7,088 bases of DNA from Bacillota bacterium (GCA_021203665.1 JAJQAT010000006.1:1-7088); one strand, 5' to 3'. Shown: positions 1 through 6,674, numbered from the stretch's first letter. Notes: generated from the sequence alone by a model not told the origin. A program made the numbers and translations.

Positions 1-84
1 CATACTATAACAATCCGTCATACTACAGCCTATCTGGTCTATTTTGCTCGGATATGTCTATAACATACACCTATAATCCAAGGG

Positions 85-127
85 CTGAAAGCGGGCGGCT
101 TCGCTTGCGGAAAATACCCGCTTTCAG
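85..127. repeat. GC-rich inverted repeat downstream of carB
   Basis: An 11-base arm, CTGAAAGCGGG at 85-95, is perfectly complementary to CCCGCTTTCAG at 117-127, around a 21-base GC-rich loop. It lies 36 bases beyond the carB stop codon. Neither strand has a U-rich tract directly after it, so it is not a standard intrinsic terminator. It could protect the 3' end of the carAB transcript or be a dispersed intergenic repeat. The pairing is plain in the sequence; the role is unknown. Confidence 0.6.
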
Positions 128-138
128 TCGGCTCCGAG

Positions 139-172
139 CTCGGAATATATTCCGAGTTTGCTTTATTTTATT
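139..172 (+). terminator. Probable intrinsic terminator for an unseen + strand gene
   Basis: Positions 139-156 are a perfect 18-base palindrome, which folds as CTCGGAA, loop TATA, TTCCGAG. On the + strand it is followed by the T-rich run TTTGCTTTATTTTATT. This geometry fits termination of a transcript arriving from the left, from a gene ending before this window. Its T tract overlaps the carB stop codon. On the - strand the same palindrome has only an A-rich lead-in and no U tract, so it is not a convincing end for carAB. Confidence 0.5.
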
Positions 173-3100
173 TCAGAAAGAGAAATTATATCGACCGTTT
201 CCGGTGAATAATCTTTTTCCATAACGTCCACAAGCGCTTCTACGGTGTCAAGGCTTGTAATAATTGTGACGTCGCATTCAATGGCTGTACGTCTTATTTT
301 AAAGCCGTCGGAACGAATGTCGTTGCCCTTTTTCGGAATGTCGATTATAAGGTCAATCATACCGCTCCTGATAACGTCGAGTACATTCGGCACACCCTCG
401 GAAATTTTCTTCGCAACCTGCACCGGAATGTTATTATCCTCAAGCAGCTTAGCCGTTCCCGATGTCGCTATAAAATTACAGCCGAGCTTGTGGAATTTTT
501 GCGCAATCGGCAGGAAGTTTTCCTTATCAAGGTCGCGTACCGTGACGAGAATTGTCGAGCCCGCTTTCGGAATGGTTGTTCCCGCGGCGGTAAATCCCTT
601 GTACATAGCCTCGTGGAAGTTGTGACCTACACCCAAAACCTCGCCGGTAGAACGCATTTCGGGACCAAGACTTACCTCAACCTGCGGCAGCTTTTCCGTT
701 GAGAATACCGGTACCTTTATCGCGACTGTGTTGGTTTCCGGCGCGATACCAGTAGAATAACCCATTTCCTTGAGTGTTTTGCCGAGCATAATATTTGTGG
801 CAATATCTATTACAGGCACATTTGTAACCTTAGTGATGTAAGGCACGGTACGGCTCGAACGCGGATTAACCTCGATGATGTAAAGCTCGTCCTTAAACTC
901 GATAAACTGAATGTTAATCATACCGATAACCTTTAGCTCAAGCGCGATTCTGTAGGTAACGTCAACAATCTTATCTATAATATGCTGAGGCACGTTCTGC
1001 GGCGGATATATTGAAATCGAGTCGCCGCTGTGCACGCCGGCTCTTTCGAGATGCTCCATAATACCGGGGATAAGCACGTCCGTGCCGTCGCATATAGCGT
1101 CAACCTCAAGCTCGCGTCCGCCCAGATAACGGTCTATAAGAACAGGATTTTTCTTGTCCTTCAAAAACGCGTCGGTAAGGTATCTTACAAGATCGATTTC
1201 GTTTCGGGTGATTTCCATACCCTGACCGCCAAGCACGTATGACGGACGAACAAGCAGGGGATATTCGAGCTTGCTTGCTTCTTCAACACCCTCCTTAACG
1301 CTCCATACAGCCTTGCCCTTGGGGCGCTTGATGTCAAGCTTTTCGAGCATTTCGTCAAACTTTTCTCTGTCCTCCGCCTCGTCGATATACTTTGGCTGCG
1401 TACCGAGTACGGGCACGTTCATCTCGTCAAGGAAGTTGGCGAGCTTAATCGCGGTCTGACCGCCGAACTGCAATATAACGCCGTCCGGCTTTTCAAGAAG
1501 AATTATGTTGTAAACGTCCTCTTCGGTAAGCGGCTCAAAATACAGCTTATCCGATGTATCGAAGTCGGTTGAAACGGTTTCGGGGTTGTTGTTGATTATA
1601 ATGGTTTCAACTCCCGCCTTTTCAAGGGAAAGCACCGAGTGAACGGAGCAATAGTCAAATTCGATACCCTGACCTATTCTGATAGGTCCGGAACCGATAA
1701 CGATAACCTTTTTCTTATCCGACGGGAAGGACTCTGTTGTTTCGTCATATGTCGAGTAGTAATACGGTGAAACAGCCTCAAACTCGCCCGCGCAGGTGTC
1801 GACCATTTTATATACCGGAGTAATTCCGAGAGTTTTGCGCAGATCAAACACCTCGTCCGCGTCACAGCCGACAAGCTCCGAAATTCCCTTGTCCGAAAAT
1901 CCCATTTTCTTGTATTTTTTTAATATATCATAATTCAAATCGCATAGTCTATAGCGCTTTAGCTCCTCCTCTGCGTCTACGATATTCTTTATTTTTTGCA
2001 GGAAGAACGGGTCCATACCGGTGATTTCGGCAAGCTTTTCCATATTATAGTTTCTGCGTATAAGCTCGGCAAGGTCAAACAGTCTTTCATCATCGGGAAC
2101 GATAACGCGCTGCTTCAATTCAACCGTGGTGCGCTTTTTGGACGACGCTCTTTCAAGAGTGTACTGCTTGATTTCAAGCGAGCGTATACCCTTTAAAAGG
2201 GAGGATTCAAGCGTATTTCCGATAGCCATAATTTCACCCGTAGCCATCATCTTTGTACCGAGATTACGCTTCGCGCCGAAGAATTTATCGAACGGCCACT
2301 TCGGTATTTTTGTTACAACGTAGTCAATAGCCGGTTCAAAGCAGGCGAACGTCTGCCCCGTAACCGCGTTTTTGATTTCGTCAAGATTATAGCCGAGCGC
2401 GATTTTAGCGGCGATTTTAGCGATAGGGTAGCCTGTCGCCTTAGACGCGAGCGCCGACGAACGGCTCACACGCGGATTTATTTCGATTACCGCGTAATTA
2501 AAGCTTTCGGGGTCAAGCGCGAACTGCACGTTACAGCCGCCCTTGATTTCTATTGAATTAATTATATCTATAGCCGCTTTTCTTAGCATCTGATATTCCT
2601 TGTCCGCGAGGGTAAGCGCCGGAGCGACGACGATTGAGTCGCCCGTATGCACGCCGACAGGGTCGATATTTTCCATTGAGCAGACGGTGATGCAGTTGCC
2701 CGCGCCGTCACGCATAACCTCAAACTCGATTTCTTTCCAGCCCTTAATTGATTTTTCAAGAAGAACCTGTCCGACGCGCGAAAGGTGCAGTCCCTGCGAA
2801 AGGATGGTTTCAAGCTGCTCGGGATTTTCCGCGATACCGCCGCCCGTGCCGCCGAGCGTGTACGCCGGACGCACAATAACGGGATAGCCTATCTGCTTGG
2901 CGAACGCAAGACCCGACTCAAGGTCCGTAACGATTTCCGACGGAGCAATCGGCTGGTTTGTGCGCTCCATTAGACGCTTAAAGCTGTCGCGGTCCTCGCC
3001 CTCCTTGATAGACGGAATTGAGGTGCCGATAACCTTCATATTATATTTTTCAAAAACACCGTTGTCGTAAAGCTCGCAGGCAAGGTTAAGACCCGTCTGA

Positions 3101-3375
3101 CCGCCCATACCGGCGATTACGGAGTCGGGACGCTCCTTTTGTATAATTTTTTCAACGTATTCCGCGGTAAGCGGCTCGATATAGGTACGAGTAGCCATAC
3201 CTCTGTCCGTCATTATAGTGGCGGGGTTTGAGTTTACAAGCACGACCTCGATACCCTCGTCCTTGATTGCCCGGCACGCCTGAGTGCCGGAATAGTCAAA
3301 TTCCGCGGCTTGTCCTATAACGATAGGACCCGAGCCGATAACAAGAACCTTTTTTATACTTTTATCTAAAGGCAT
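163..3375 (-). CDS. carB: Carbamoyl-phosphate synthase large subunit (CarB)
   Basis: This protein uses ammonia delivered by CarA, bicarbonate and two ATP to make carbamoyl phosphate in the cytoplasm, for pyrimidines and arginine. At 1070 residues it is full length. It has two homologous halves: ATP-grasp 1 (about 1-400, with MENIDPVGVHTGDS near 234-247 and EINPRVSRSSAL near 298-309), a linker or oligomerization domain (about 400-550), ATP-grasp 2 (about 555-930, with MEHLERAGVHSGDS near 773-786 and IEVNPRSSRTVPY near 834-846), and an MGS-like allosteric domain (about 938-1070). The start is ATG with AAAGGAGGT eight bases upstream, inside the end of carA. One oddity is in the allosteric domain: K951, T971, T974 and K990 match E. 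coli effector residues, but D1012 and P1014 stand where E. coli has Asn and Thr. V888 stands near the E. coli ornithine-site Glu892, which as I recall is also not a Glu in Bacillus PyrAB. The family call is certain. Confidence 0.99.
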   Translation of the reverse strand: MPLDKSIKKVLVIGSGPIVIGQAAEFDYSGTQACRAIKDEGIEVVLVNSNPATIMTDRGMATRTYIEPLTAEYVEKIIQKERPDSVIAGMGGQTGLNLACELYDNGVFEKYNMKVIGTSIPSIKEGEDRDSFKRLMERTNQPIAPSEIVTDLESGLAFAKQIGYPVIVRPAYTLGGTGGGIAENPEQLETILSQGLHLSRVGQVLLEKSIKGWKEIEFEVMRDGAGNCITVCSMENIDPVGVHTGDSIVVAPALTLADKEYQMLRKAAIDIINSIEIKGGCNVQFALDPESFNYAVIEINPRVSRSSALASKATGYPIAKIAAKIALGYNLDEIKNAVTGQTFACFEPAIDYVVTKIPKWPFDKFFGAKRNLGTKMMATGEIMAIGNTLESSLLKGIRSLEIKQYTLERASSKKRTTVELKQRVIVPDDERLFDLAELIRRNYNMEKLAEITGMDPFFLQKIKNIVDAEEELKRYRLCDLNYDILKKYKKMGFSDKGISELVGCDADEVFDLRKTLGITPVYKMVDTCAGEFEAVSPYYYSTYDETTESFPSDKKKVIVIGSGPIRIGQGIEFDYCSVHSVLSLEKAGVETIIINNNPETVSTDFDTSDKLYFEPLTEEDVYNIILLEKPDGVILQFGGQTAIKLANFLDEMNVPVLGTQPKYIDEAEDREKFDEMLEKLDIKRPKGKAVWSVKEGVEEASKLEYPLLVRPSYVLGGQGMEITRNEIDLVRYLTDAFLKDKKNPVLIDRYLGGRELEVDAICDGTDVLIPGIMEHLERAGVHSGDSISIYPPQNVPQHIIDKIVDVTYRIALELKVIGMINIQFIEFKDELYIIEVNPRSSRTVPYITKVTNVPVIDIATNIMLGKTLKEMGYSTGIAPETNTVAIKVPVFSTEKLPQVEVSLGPEMRSTGEVLGVGHNFHEAMYKGFTAAGTTIPKAGSTILVTVRDLDKENFLPIAQKFHKLGCNFIATSGTAKLLEDNNIPVQVAKKISEGVPNVLDVIRSGMIDLIIDIPKKGNDIRSDGFKIRRTAIECDVTIITSLDTVEALVDVMEKDYSPETVDIISLSEIK

Positions 3376-3376
3376 A

Positions 3377-4429
3377 TTATTTTACCTCCTTTAAAAATCT
3401 GTCGAATAACCACCCTGTATCAAGCGGTCCGGGCGATGCCTCCGGGTGGAACTGAACGCTCTGAATAGGCAGCGTTTTGTGGCGTATGCCCTCGCAGGTG
3501 CCGTCGTTTACATTAACGAATGTTTCCTCAACCTTTTCAGGCAAATCGGAAACAATATAGTTGTGGTTTTGGCTTGTTATGAAAACATTGCCTGTTTTTA
3601 AGTCCTTAACGGGGTGATTTCCGCCGTGGTGACCGAATTTAAGCTTTTTCGTTTTGCAGCCGAGAGCAAGACCGATAATCTGATGTCCCATACATATGCC
3701 GCATATAGGATATTTTCCTATTAATTCCTTTACGGTATCCACAGTTCCGGGCGCGTCGAGCGGGTTGCCGGGACCGTTTGACAGAAATATAAGGTCGGGA
3801 TTGACCTCTGTTATTTTTTCAGCCTTCACATCGGCGGGGAATACCGTCAGCTTGCAGCCGCGCTTTGCGAGGTCGCGTACAATGCCCTGCTTTGCGCCCA
3901 TATCGATGAACGCGACGTGTATTCTGCCCGTGTCGTTTACGGTGTATATCTGCTCCGCCGTTGTATCCATTATAACGCGGCTGTTGTCGAGGGAATTCAT
4001 AAGGATTTTAATATCATCGTCGCTCGGCTCGCCCCTCATTATAACGCCCTTCATAGTACCCGTTTCGCGTATAATTCTTGTAAGCGCTCTTGTGTCAATG
4101 CCCTCAAGACCCACAACGCCCTGCTGGCGAAGAAAATCATCAAGATTCATTTCATTTCTGAAATTGGACGGAAAATCGCATTTTTCCCGTACAACAAACG
4201 CTTTAAGGTTGGTATGCTTTGCCTCCATATCCTCAAGATTGATGCCGTAGTTGCCGATAAGAGGGAACGTCATTGTGACAATCTGTCCGGCGAACGACGG
4301 GTCGGTAAGCGTTTCCTGGTATCCCGTCATACCGGTTGTGAACACCACTTCACCGACGATATTTTTTTCCGCGCCGAAAAGCGTTCCCGAAAAACGCATA
4401 CCGTTTTCCAAAATAAGCTGTGCTTTCAT
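3377..4429 (-). CDS. carA: Carbamoyl-phosphate synthase small subunit (CarA)
   Basis: This is the glutaminase subunit. It hydrolyses glutamine and channels ammonia to CarB. It has 350 residues, normal for the family, in two domains: an N-terminal CPSase small-chain domain (about 1-150) and a class I glutamine amidotransferase domain (about 170-350). The nucleophile is C246 in GICMGHQ, and the rest of the triad is H328 and E330 in QFHPEASPGP. The start at 4429 is chosen because GGAAGGAG lies seven bases upstream and MKAQLILENG is the usual family N-terminus. The frame stays open upstream to a TTG at 4501, but that 24-residue extension is encoded by the leader terminator and has no ribosome binding site. 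The stop codon is one base from the carB start, so the genes are co-transcribed and probably translationally coupled. Expression is probably controlled by the leader attenuator at 4469-4584. Confidence 0.98.
   Translation of the reverse strand: MKAQLILENGMRFSGTLFGAEKNIVGEVVFTTGMTGYQETLTDPSFAGQIVTMTFPLIGNYGINLEDMEAKHTNLKAFVVREKCDFPSNFRNEMNLDDFLRQQGVVGLEGIDTRALTRIIRETGTMKGVIMRGEPSDDDIKILMNSLDNSRVIMDTTAEQIYTVNDTGRIHVAFIDMGAKQGIVRDLAKRGCKLTVFPADVKAEKITEVNPDLIFLSNGPGNPLDAPGTVDTVKELIGKYPICGICMGHQIIGLALGCKTKKLKFGHHGGNHPVKDLKTGNVFITSQNHNYIVSDLPEKVEETFVNVNDGTCEGIRHKTLPIQSVQFHPEASPGPLDTGWLFDRFLKEVK
3384..3392 (-). promoter_or_regulatory. carB ribosome binding site inside carA
   Basis: AAAGGAGGT on the - strand lies within the last codons of carA and sits eight bases before the carB ATG. 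With only one base between the carA stop and the carB start, ribosomes finishing carA can reinitiate on carB. This would keep the two subunits near a 1:1 ratio. Confidence 0.85.
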
Positions 4430-4468
4430 ATTTAATCTCCTTCCGTAATATATAGACCCTATAAGTCC

Positions 4469-4499
4469 AAAAAAAAAGACAATGAACAGATACATTGTC
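4469..4499 (-). terminator. Intrinsic terminator in the carA leader (attenuator)
   Basis: On the - strand GACAATG (4499-4493) pairs perfectly with CATTGTC (4484-4478) across an eight-base loop. Nine consecutive T (4477-4469) follow. This is a compact 7-bp intrinsic terminator placed between the promoter and carA, with its U tract ending 39 bases before the carA start. No gene other than the 28-codon leader frame lies between it and the promoter, so it most probably acts as an attenuator. Its 5' arm begins at the second base of the leader peptide stop codon, so a ribosome at that stop would prevent the hairpin from forming. Confidence 0.8.
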
Positions 4500-4584
4500 A
4501 ATTATTTTTTGAAAATAGAAATAAAGGGGAATCGAAATACCCTTTGCCGATATGTGTTGAGTTGTAGCTGCCGAAGCTGTACAT
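4498..4584 (-). CDS. Putative 28-residue leader peptide of carAB
   Basis: This short frame begins at ATG with AGGAG eight bases upstream, about 23 bases from the predicted transcription start. It begins MYSFGSYNSTHIGKG, ends SPLFLFSKNN, and stops with TGA. It contains no Arg or Trp, so classical stalling at arginine codons is unlikely. It has three Tyr, five Ser and four Phe. Codons 16-25 are 17 U out of 30 bases. The stop codon overlaps the 5' arm of the downstream terminator, so completing translation would favour readthrough into carA. By analogy with E. coli pyrL it may couple ribosome position to RNA polymerase pausing at low UTP. A nascent-chain arrest peptide is another possibility. 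I do not recognise the peptide sequence. Translation is supported only by the ribosome binding site, position and architecture. Confidence 0.65.
   Translation of the reverse strand: MYSFGSYNSTHIGKGYFDSPLFLFSKNN
4523..4545 (-). promoter_or_regulatory. Possible RNA polymerase pause hairpin in the leader
   Basis: On the - strand AAAGGG (4545-4540) can pair with CCCTTT (4528-4523) around an 11-base loop. It is followed by the U-rich run ATTTCTATTTTC, then the attenuator 24 bases beyond the hairpin. A hairpin next to a U-rich stretch is the arrangement at which polymerase slows when UTP is scarce. Six base pairs with a long loop is modest, so this is a candidate only. Confidence 0.4.
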
Positions 4585-4613
4585 ACGGTTCTCTCCTTTA
4601 ATTCATTTATATC

Positions 4614-4642
4614 ATTGTACCACTTATGAGGCGTTTTGTCAA
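4614..4642 (-). promoter_or_regulatory. Sigma-A promoter of carAB
   Basis: TTGACA (4642-4637), a 17-base spacer and TACAAT (4619-4614) match the housekeeping consensus at 11 of 12 positions with ideal spacing. Transcription should begin at an A near 4608-4606, giving an untranslated stretch of about 23 bases before the leader peptide. The DNA upstream of the -35 is very A/T rich with A tracts, which may act as an UP element. A promoter this strong in front of an attenuator suggests control after initiation. Confidence 0.88.
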
Positions 4643-4723
4643 TATATAGTATGTATTTTCTTTTAAAGATATTTTTTGACACAATAATTTATTAAAAACT
4701 TTGCCGTTTAAGGCGAAAAGCTA

Positions 4724-4752
4724 TTGAACACAAAGAAAAATTGTGGTAAAAT
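4724..4752 (+). promoter_or_regulatory. Sigma-A promoter of the malic enzyme gene
   Basis: TTGAAC (4724-4729), a 17-base spacer and TAAAAT (4747-4752) fit sigma-A, helped by an upstream TG (TGGTAAAAT) extended -10. Predicted initiation near 4759 leaves about 30 bases before the ATG at 4790. The spacer contains the short dyad CACAA-N7-TTGTG (4729-4745), a possible operator. The promoter diverges from that of carAB, with 81 bases between the two -35 elements. Confidence 0.7.
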
Positions 4753-4789
4753 ATCCGTGATTGTGAAAAATGAACAGGAGAGAAGAATA

Positions 4790-5962
4790 ATGGATAAAAA
4801 AGAATTTGCGCTTAAGCAGCACGAGATGTGGCACGGAAAAATCGAGGTAATGTCAAGAGCGCGGGTTACAAACCGCGAAGAGCTTTCCGTGGCGTACACT
4901 CCCGGAGTTGCCGAGCCGTGCGTTGAAATATCAAAGGACGTTGATTTGTCATATAAATATACAAGACGCTCGAATCTTGTCGCCGTTATAACTGACGGAA
5001 CGGCGGTTCTCGGACTGGGCGATATAGGACCGGAGGCGGGTATGCCCGTAATGGAGGGGAAATGCGCTCTTTTCAAGACCTTTGCCGATGTTGATGCGTT
5101 TCCGCTTTGCGTGCGCTCTAAGGATGTGGATGAAATTGTAAACTGCGTAAAGCTTATAGCGGGCTCGTTCGGAGGAATAAACCTTGAGGATATATCCGCT
5201 CCGAGATGTATAGAAATCGAAAGACGTCTTAAGGAGGAATGCGACATTCCCGTATTTCACGACGACCAGCACGGAACGGCGGTTGTGGTGCTTGCGTCTG
5301 TGCTTAACGCGCTCAAGGTTGTCGGCAAGGATATAACGGAAATAAAAGCAGTTGTAAACGGCGCCGGCTCGGCTGGTATGGCCATAACAAGACTTCTTGT
5401 GTCAAGAGGACTTAAAAATGTGATTATGTGCGATAAGTACGGCTCATTGTACAGAGGAAATCCCGAGATGAACAGCGAGCAGGCAAAGCTTGCCGAGATA
5501 ACAAATCCCGATAATCTTGACGTAAAGCTCGACGGGGCTCTTTCAGGCGCCGATTTATTTATAGGCGTTTCCGCTCCGGGCATATTAACGTCCGAAATGG
5601 TTTCAAAAATGGCGAAGGATCCCGTTGTATTTGCAATGGCGAATCCCGTTCCGGAAATTATGCCCGATGAGGCAAAGAAAGCCGGAGTAAGGGTAATCGG
5701 CACGGGCAGGAGCGATTTCCCGAATCAGATTAATAACGTGCTTGCGTTCCCGGGAATATTCCGCGGCGCGCTTGACGTGCGCGCAAGCGATATTAACGAC
5801 GCGATGAAGATAGCCGCGTCCGAGGCAATCGCCGGTATAATCAAGGACGATGAGCTTAATGAGGAATATATAATTCCCGACGCGTTCGATAAGCGTGTGG
5901 CTGAAAATGTCGCAAAGGCGGTTGCCAAAGCCGCGCGCGACACGGGAGTTGCGAGAATATAA
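4790..5962 (+). CDS. Malic enzyme (malate oxidoreductase, decarboxylating)
   Basis: It converts malate to pyruvate and CO2 with reduction of NAD(P)+, linking the C4-acid pool to pyruvate in the cytoplasm. It has 390 residues, the usual size of the compact bacterial malic enzymes that lack the phosphotransacetylase-like tail of MaeB. The N-terminal catalytic domain shows Y36 in YTPGVAEP, K91 in MEGKCALFK, the metal ligands E133 and D134 in INLEDISAP, and D159 in FHDDQHGTA. The Rossmann domain shows NGAGSAG (190-196), then MCDKYG, where the Asp ending the second strand suggests NAD preference (inference). ANPVPEIMPDEA and SDFPNQINNVLAFPG follow, as expected. The start is ATG at 4790 with AGGAG nine bases upstream. 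A TTG at 4724 in the same frame coincides with the promoter -35 element and is rejected. The gene is monocistronic, closed by the terminator at 5976-6010. The exact symbol (mae series) is left open. Confidence 0.95.
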   Translation: MDKKEFALKQHEMWHGKIEVMSRARVTNREELSVAYTPGVAEPCVEISKDVDLSYKYTRRSNLVAVITDGTAVLGLGDIGPEAGMPVMEGKCALFKTFADVDAFPLCVRSKDVDEIVNCVKLIAGSFGGINLEDISAPRCIEIERRLKEECDIPVFHDDQHGTAVVVLASVLNALKVVGKDITEIKAVVNGAGSAGMAITRLLVSRGLKNVIMCDKYGSLYRGNPEMNSEQAKLAEITNPDNLDVKLDGALSGADLFIGVSAPGILTSEMVSKMAKDPVVFAMANPVPEIMPDEAKKAGVRVIGTGRSDFPNQINNVLAFPGIFRGALDVRASDINDAMKIAASEAIAGIIKDDELNEEYIIPDAFDKRVAENVAKAVAKAARDTGVARI

Positions 5963-5975
5963 AAATCGGCGTAAA

Positions 5976-6010
5976 AAAGGTCATGCTCCGTTTTTGGAGC
6001 ATGACCCTTT
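5976..6010. terminator. Bidirectional intrinsic terminator
   Basis: GGTCATGCTCC (5979-5989) and GGAGCATGACC (5996-6006) form a perfect 11-bp stem with a six-base loop. On the + strand it is followed by CTTTGTTTTATTT, on the - strand by TTTTTT. It lies between the convergent malic enzyme gene and spoVT, starting 13 bases after the malic enzyme stop, and should end transcripts from both sides. Confidence 0.93.
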
Positions 6011-6057
6011 GTTTTATTTATAAAATTAGGGGTATATTCCGCGGTAAAATTGCTTTT

Positions 6058-6594
6058 TCAGCCCTCCATATGCTTTCCGAGAAATCCGGCAGCCGATTCC
6101 GCAAGCTTTTCATCCACCTCGGACGCCGTTTCGCCATCCTTCATTATGAAAAGAACAGAGCCTATTGTATCTCCCTCCGATACTATCGGAACAACAACTC
6201 CGGCGTTGTATTTTTCAACTCCGTCCGCGACCGATACCGGCTTGCCGTCCTTGTAGCTCACGACGATTTTTTCGTTCATAACCGTTTCAAGCTCGGGACT
6301 TACGGGCTTTTCAATAAGCTCCTTTTTCGGCAGACCCGAAACCGCGATTACGTTGTCGCGGTCGGTTATGCAGGCGCCGTGTCCGCTTGCCTTTGCGAGC
6401 GTTTCCACATAATTTGACGCAAAGTCGCCAAGCTCGCCGATGGGCGAGTATTTTTTAAATATTACCTCTCCGTCCTTTTCGGTATAGATTTCTAAAGGAT
6501 CCCCCTCGCGTATGCGCATAGTGCGGCGTATTTCCTTCGGAATAACTACTCTTCCCAAATCATCTATTCTTCTTACTATCCCTGTGGCTTTCAT
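6058..6594 (-). CDS. spoVT: Stage V sporulation protein T (SpoVT)
   Basis: This is a forespore transcription regulator. In Bacillus it modulates sigma-G-dependent genes during spore maturation. It has 178 residues, the same length I recall for B. subtilis SpoVT. The first about 50 residues are an AbrB/SpoVT swapped-hairpin DNA-binding domain nearly identical to the Bacillus protein as I recall it (MKATGIVRRIDDLGRVVIP, then KEIRRTMRIREGDPLEIY). Residues about 55-178 form the GAF-like domain, with CITDRDNVIAVSGLPKK in the middle and ESAAGFLGKHME at the end, and are more diverged. The start is ATG at 6594 with AGGAGG eight bases upstream. It is a single gene with its own sigma-G-type promoter at 6645-6674, and it ends at the terminator shared with malic enzyme. 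Its presence indicates an endospore-forming lineage. A general AbrB paralogue is unlikely, given the length and the second domain. Confidence 0.96.
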   Translation of the reverse strand: MKATGIVRRIDDLGRVVIPKEIRRTMRIREGDPLEIYTEKDGEVIFKKYSPIGELGDFASNYVETLAKASGHGACITDRDNVIAVSGLPKKELIEKPVSPELETVMNEKIVVSYKDGKPVSVADGVEKYNAGVVVPIVSEGDTIGSVLFIMKDGETASEVDEKLAESAAGFLGKHMEG

Positions 6595-6644
6595 AATAAA
6601 TTCCTCCTGTAATTTATATAATTAATATTTGTTAGCTATGAACT

Positions 6645-6674
6645 TATTATGATTTTTTTTATTGCGTATTATTC
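6645..6674 (-). promoter_or_regulatory. Sigma-G-type (forespore) promoter of spoVT
   Basis: On the - strand GAATA (6674-6670), an 18-base spacer and CATAATA (6651-6645) fit the forespore consensus known from Bacillus (roughly GHATR, 17-18 bases, CATNHTA). Initiation would fall near 6638, about 44 bases before the spoVT start. Sigma-F recognises a very similar sequence and cannot be excluded. The match agrees with the known sigma-G control of spoVT in B. subtilis. Confidence 0.75.

Noticed and set aside
1..84. Possible gene fragment at the left edge.
   Set aside because: One frame is open by chance on the + strand through the repeat region, and a short - strand frame runs off the edge. Neither has a ribosome binding site or recognisable protein sequence.
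3696..4435. Long open frames on the + strand opposite carA, and similar ones opposite carB and malic enzyme.
   Set aside because: They are antisense shadows of clearly conserved genes, with no domain I recognise and no promoter or ribosome binding site noticed.
4430..4501. A 24-residue hydrophobic N-terminal extension of CarA starting at a TTG.
   Set aside because: No ribosome binding site precedes the TTG. The hydrophobic residues come from the terminator stem and its T run, and a strong ribosome binding site sits before the ATG at 4429 where the family sequence begins.
4430..4613. A PyrR-binding leader, T-box or known riboswitch in the carA leader.
   Set aside because: I found no PyrR-type conserved loop sequence, no T-box motif and no riboswitch core that I recognise. 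The leader frame and terminator explain most of the space.
4676..4704. A TTGACA on the + strand that could start a second malic enzyme promoter.
   Set aside because: No acceptable -10 hexamer lies 16-18 bases downstream, while the promoter at 4724-4752 has correct spacing and an extended -10.
4729..4745. Rex (NADH-sensing repressor) operator in the malic enzyme promoter.
   Set aside because: The half-sites are reversed relative to the Rex consensus and the central bases do not match.
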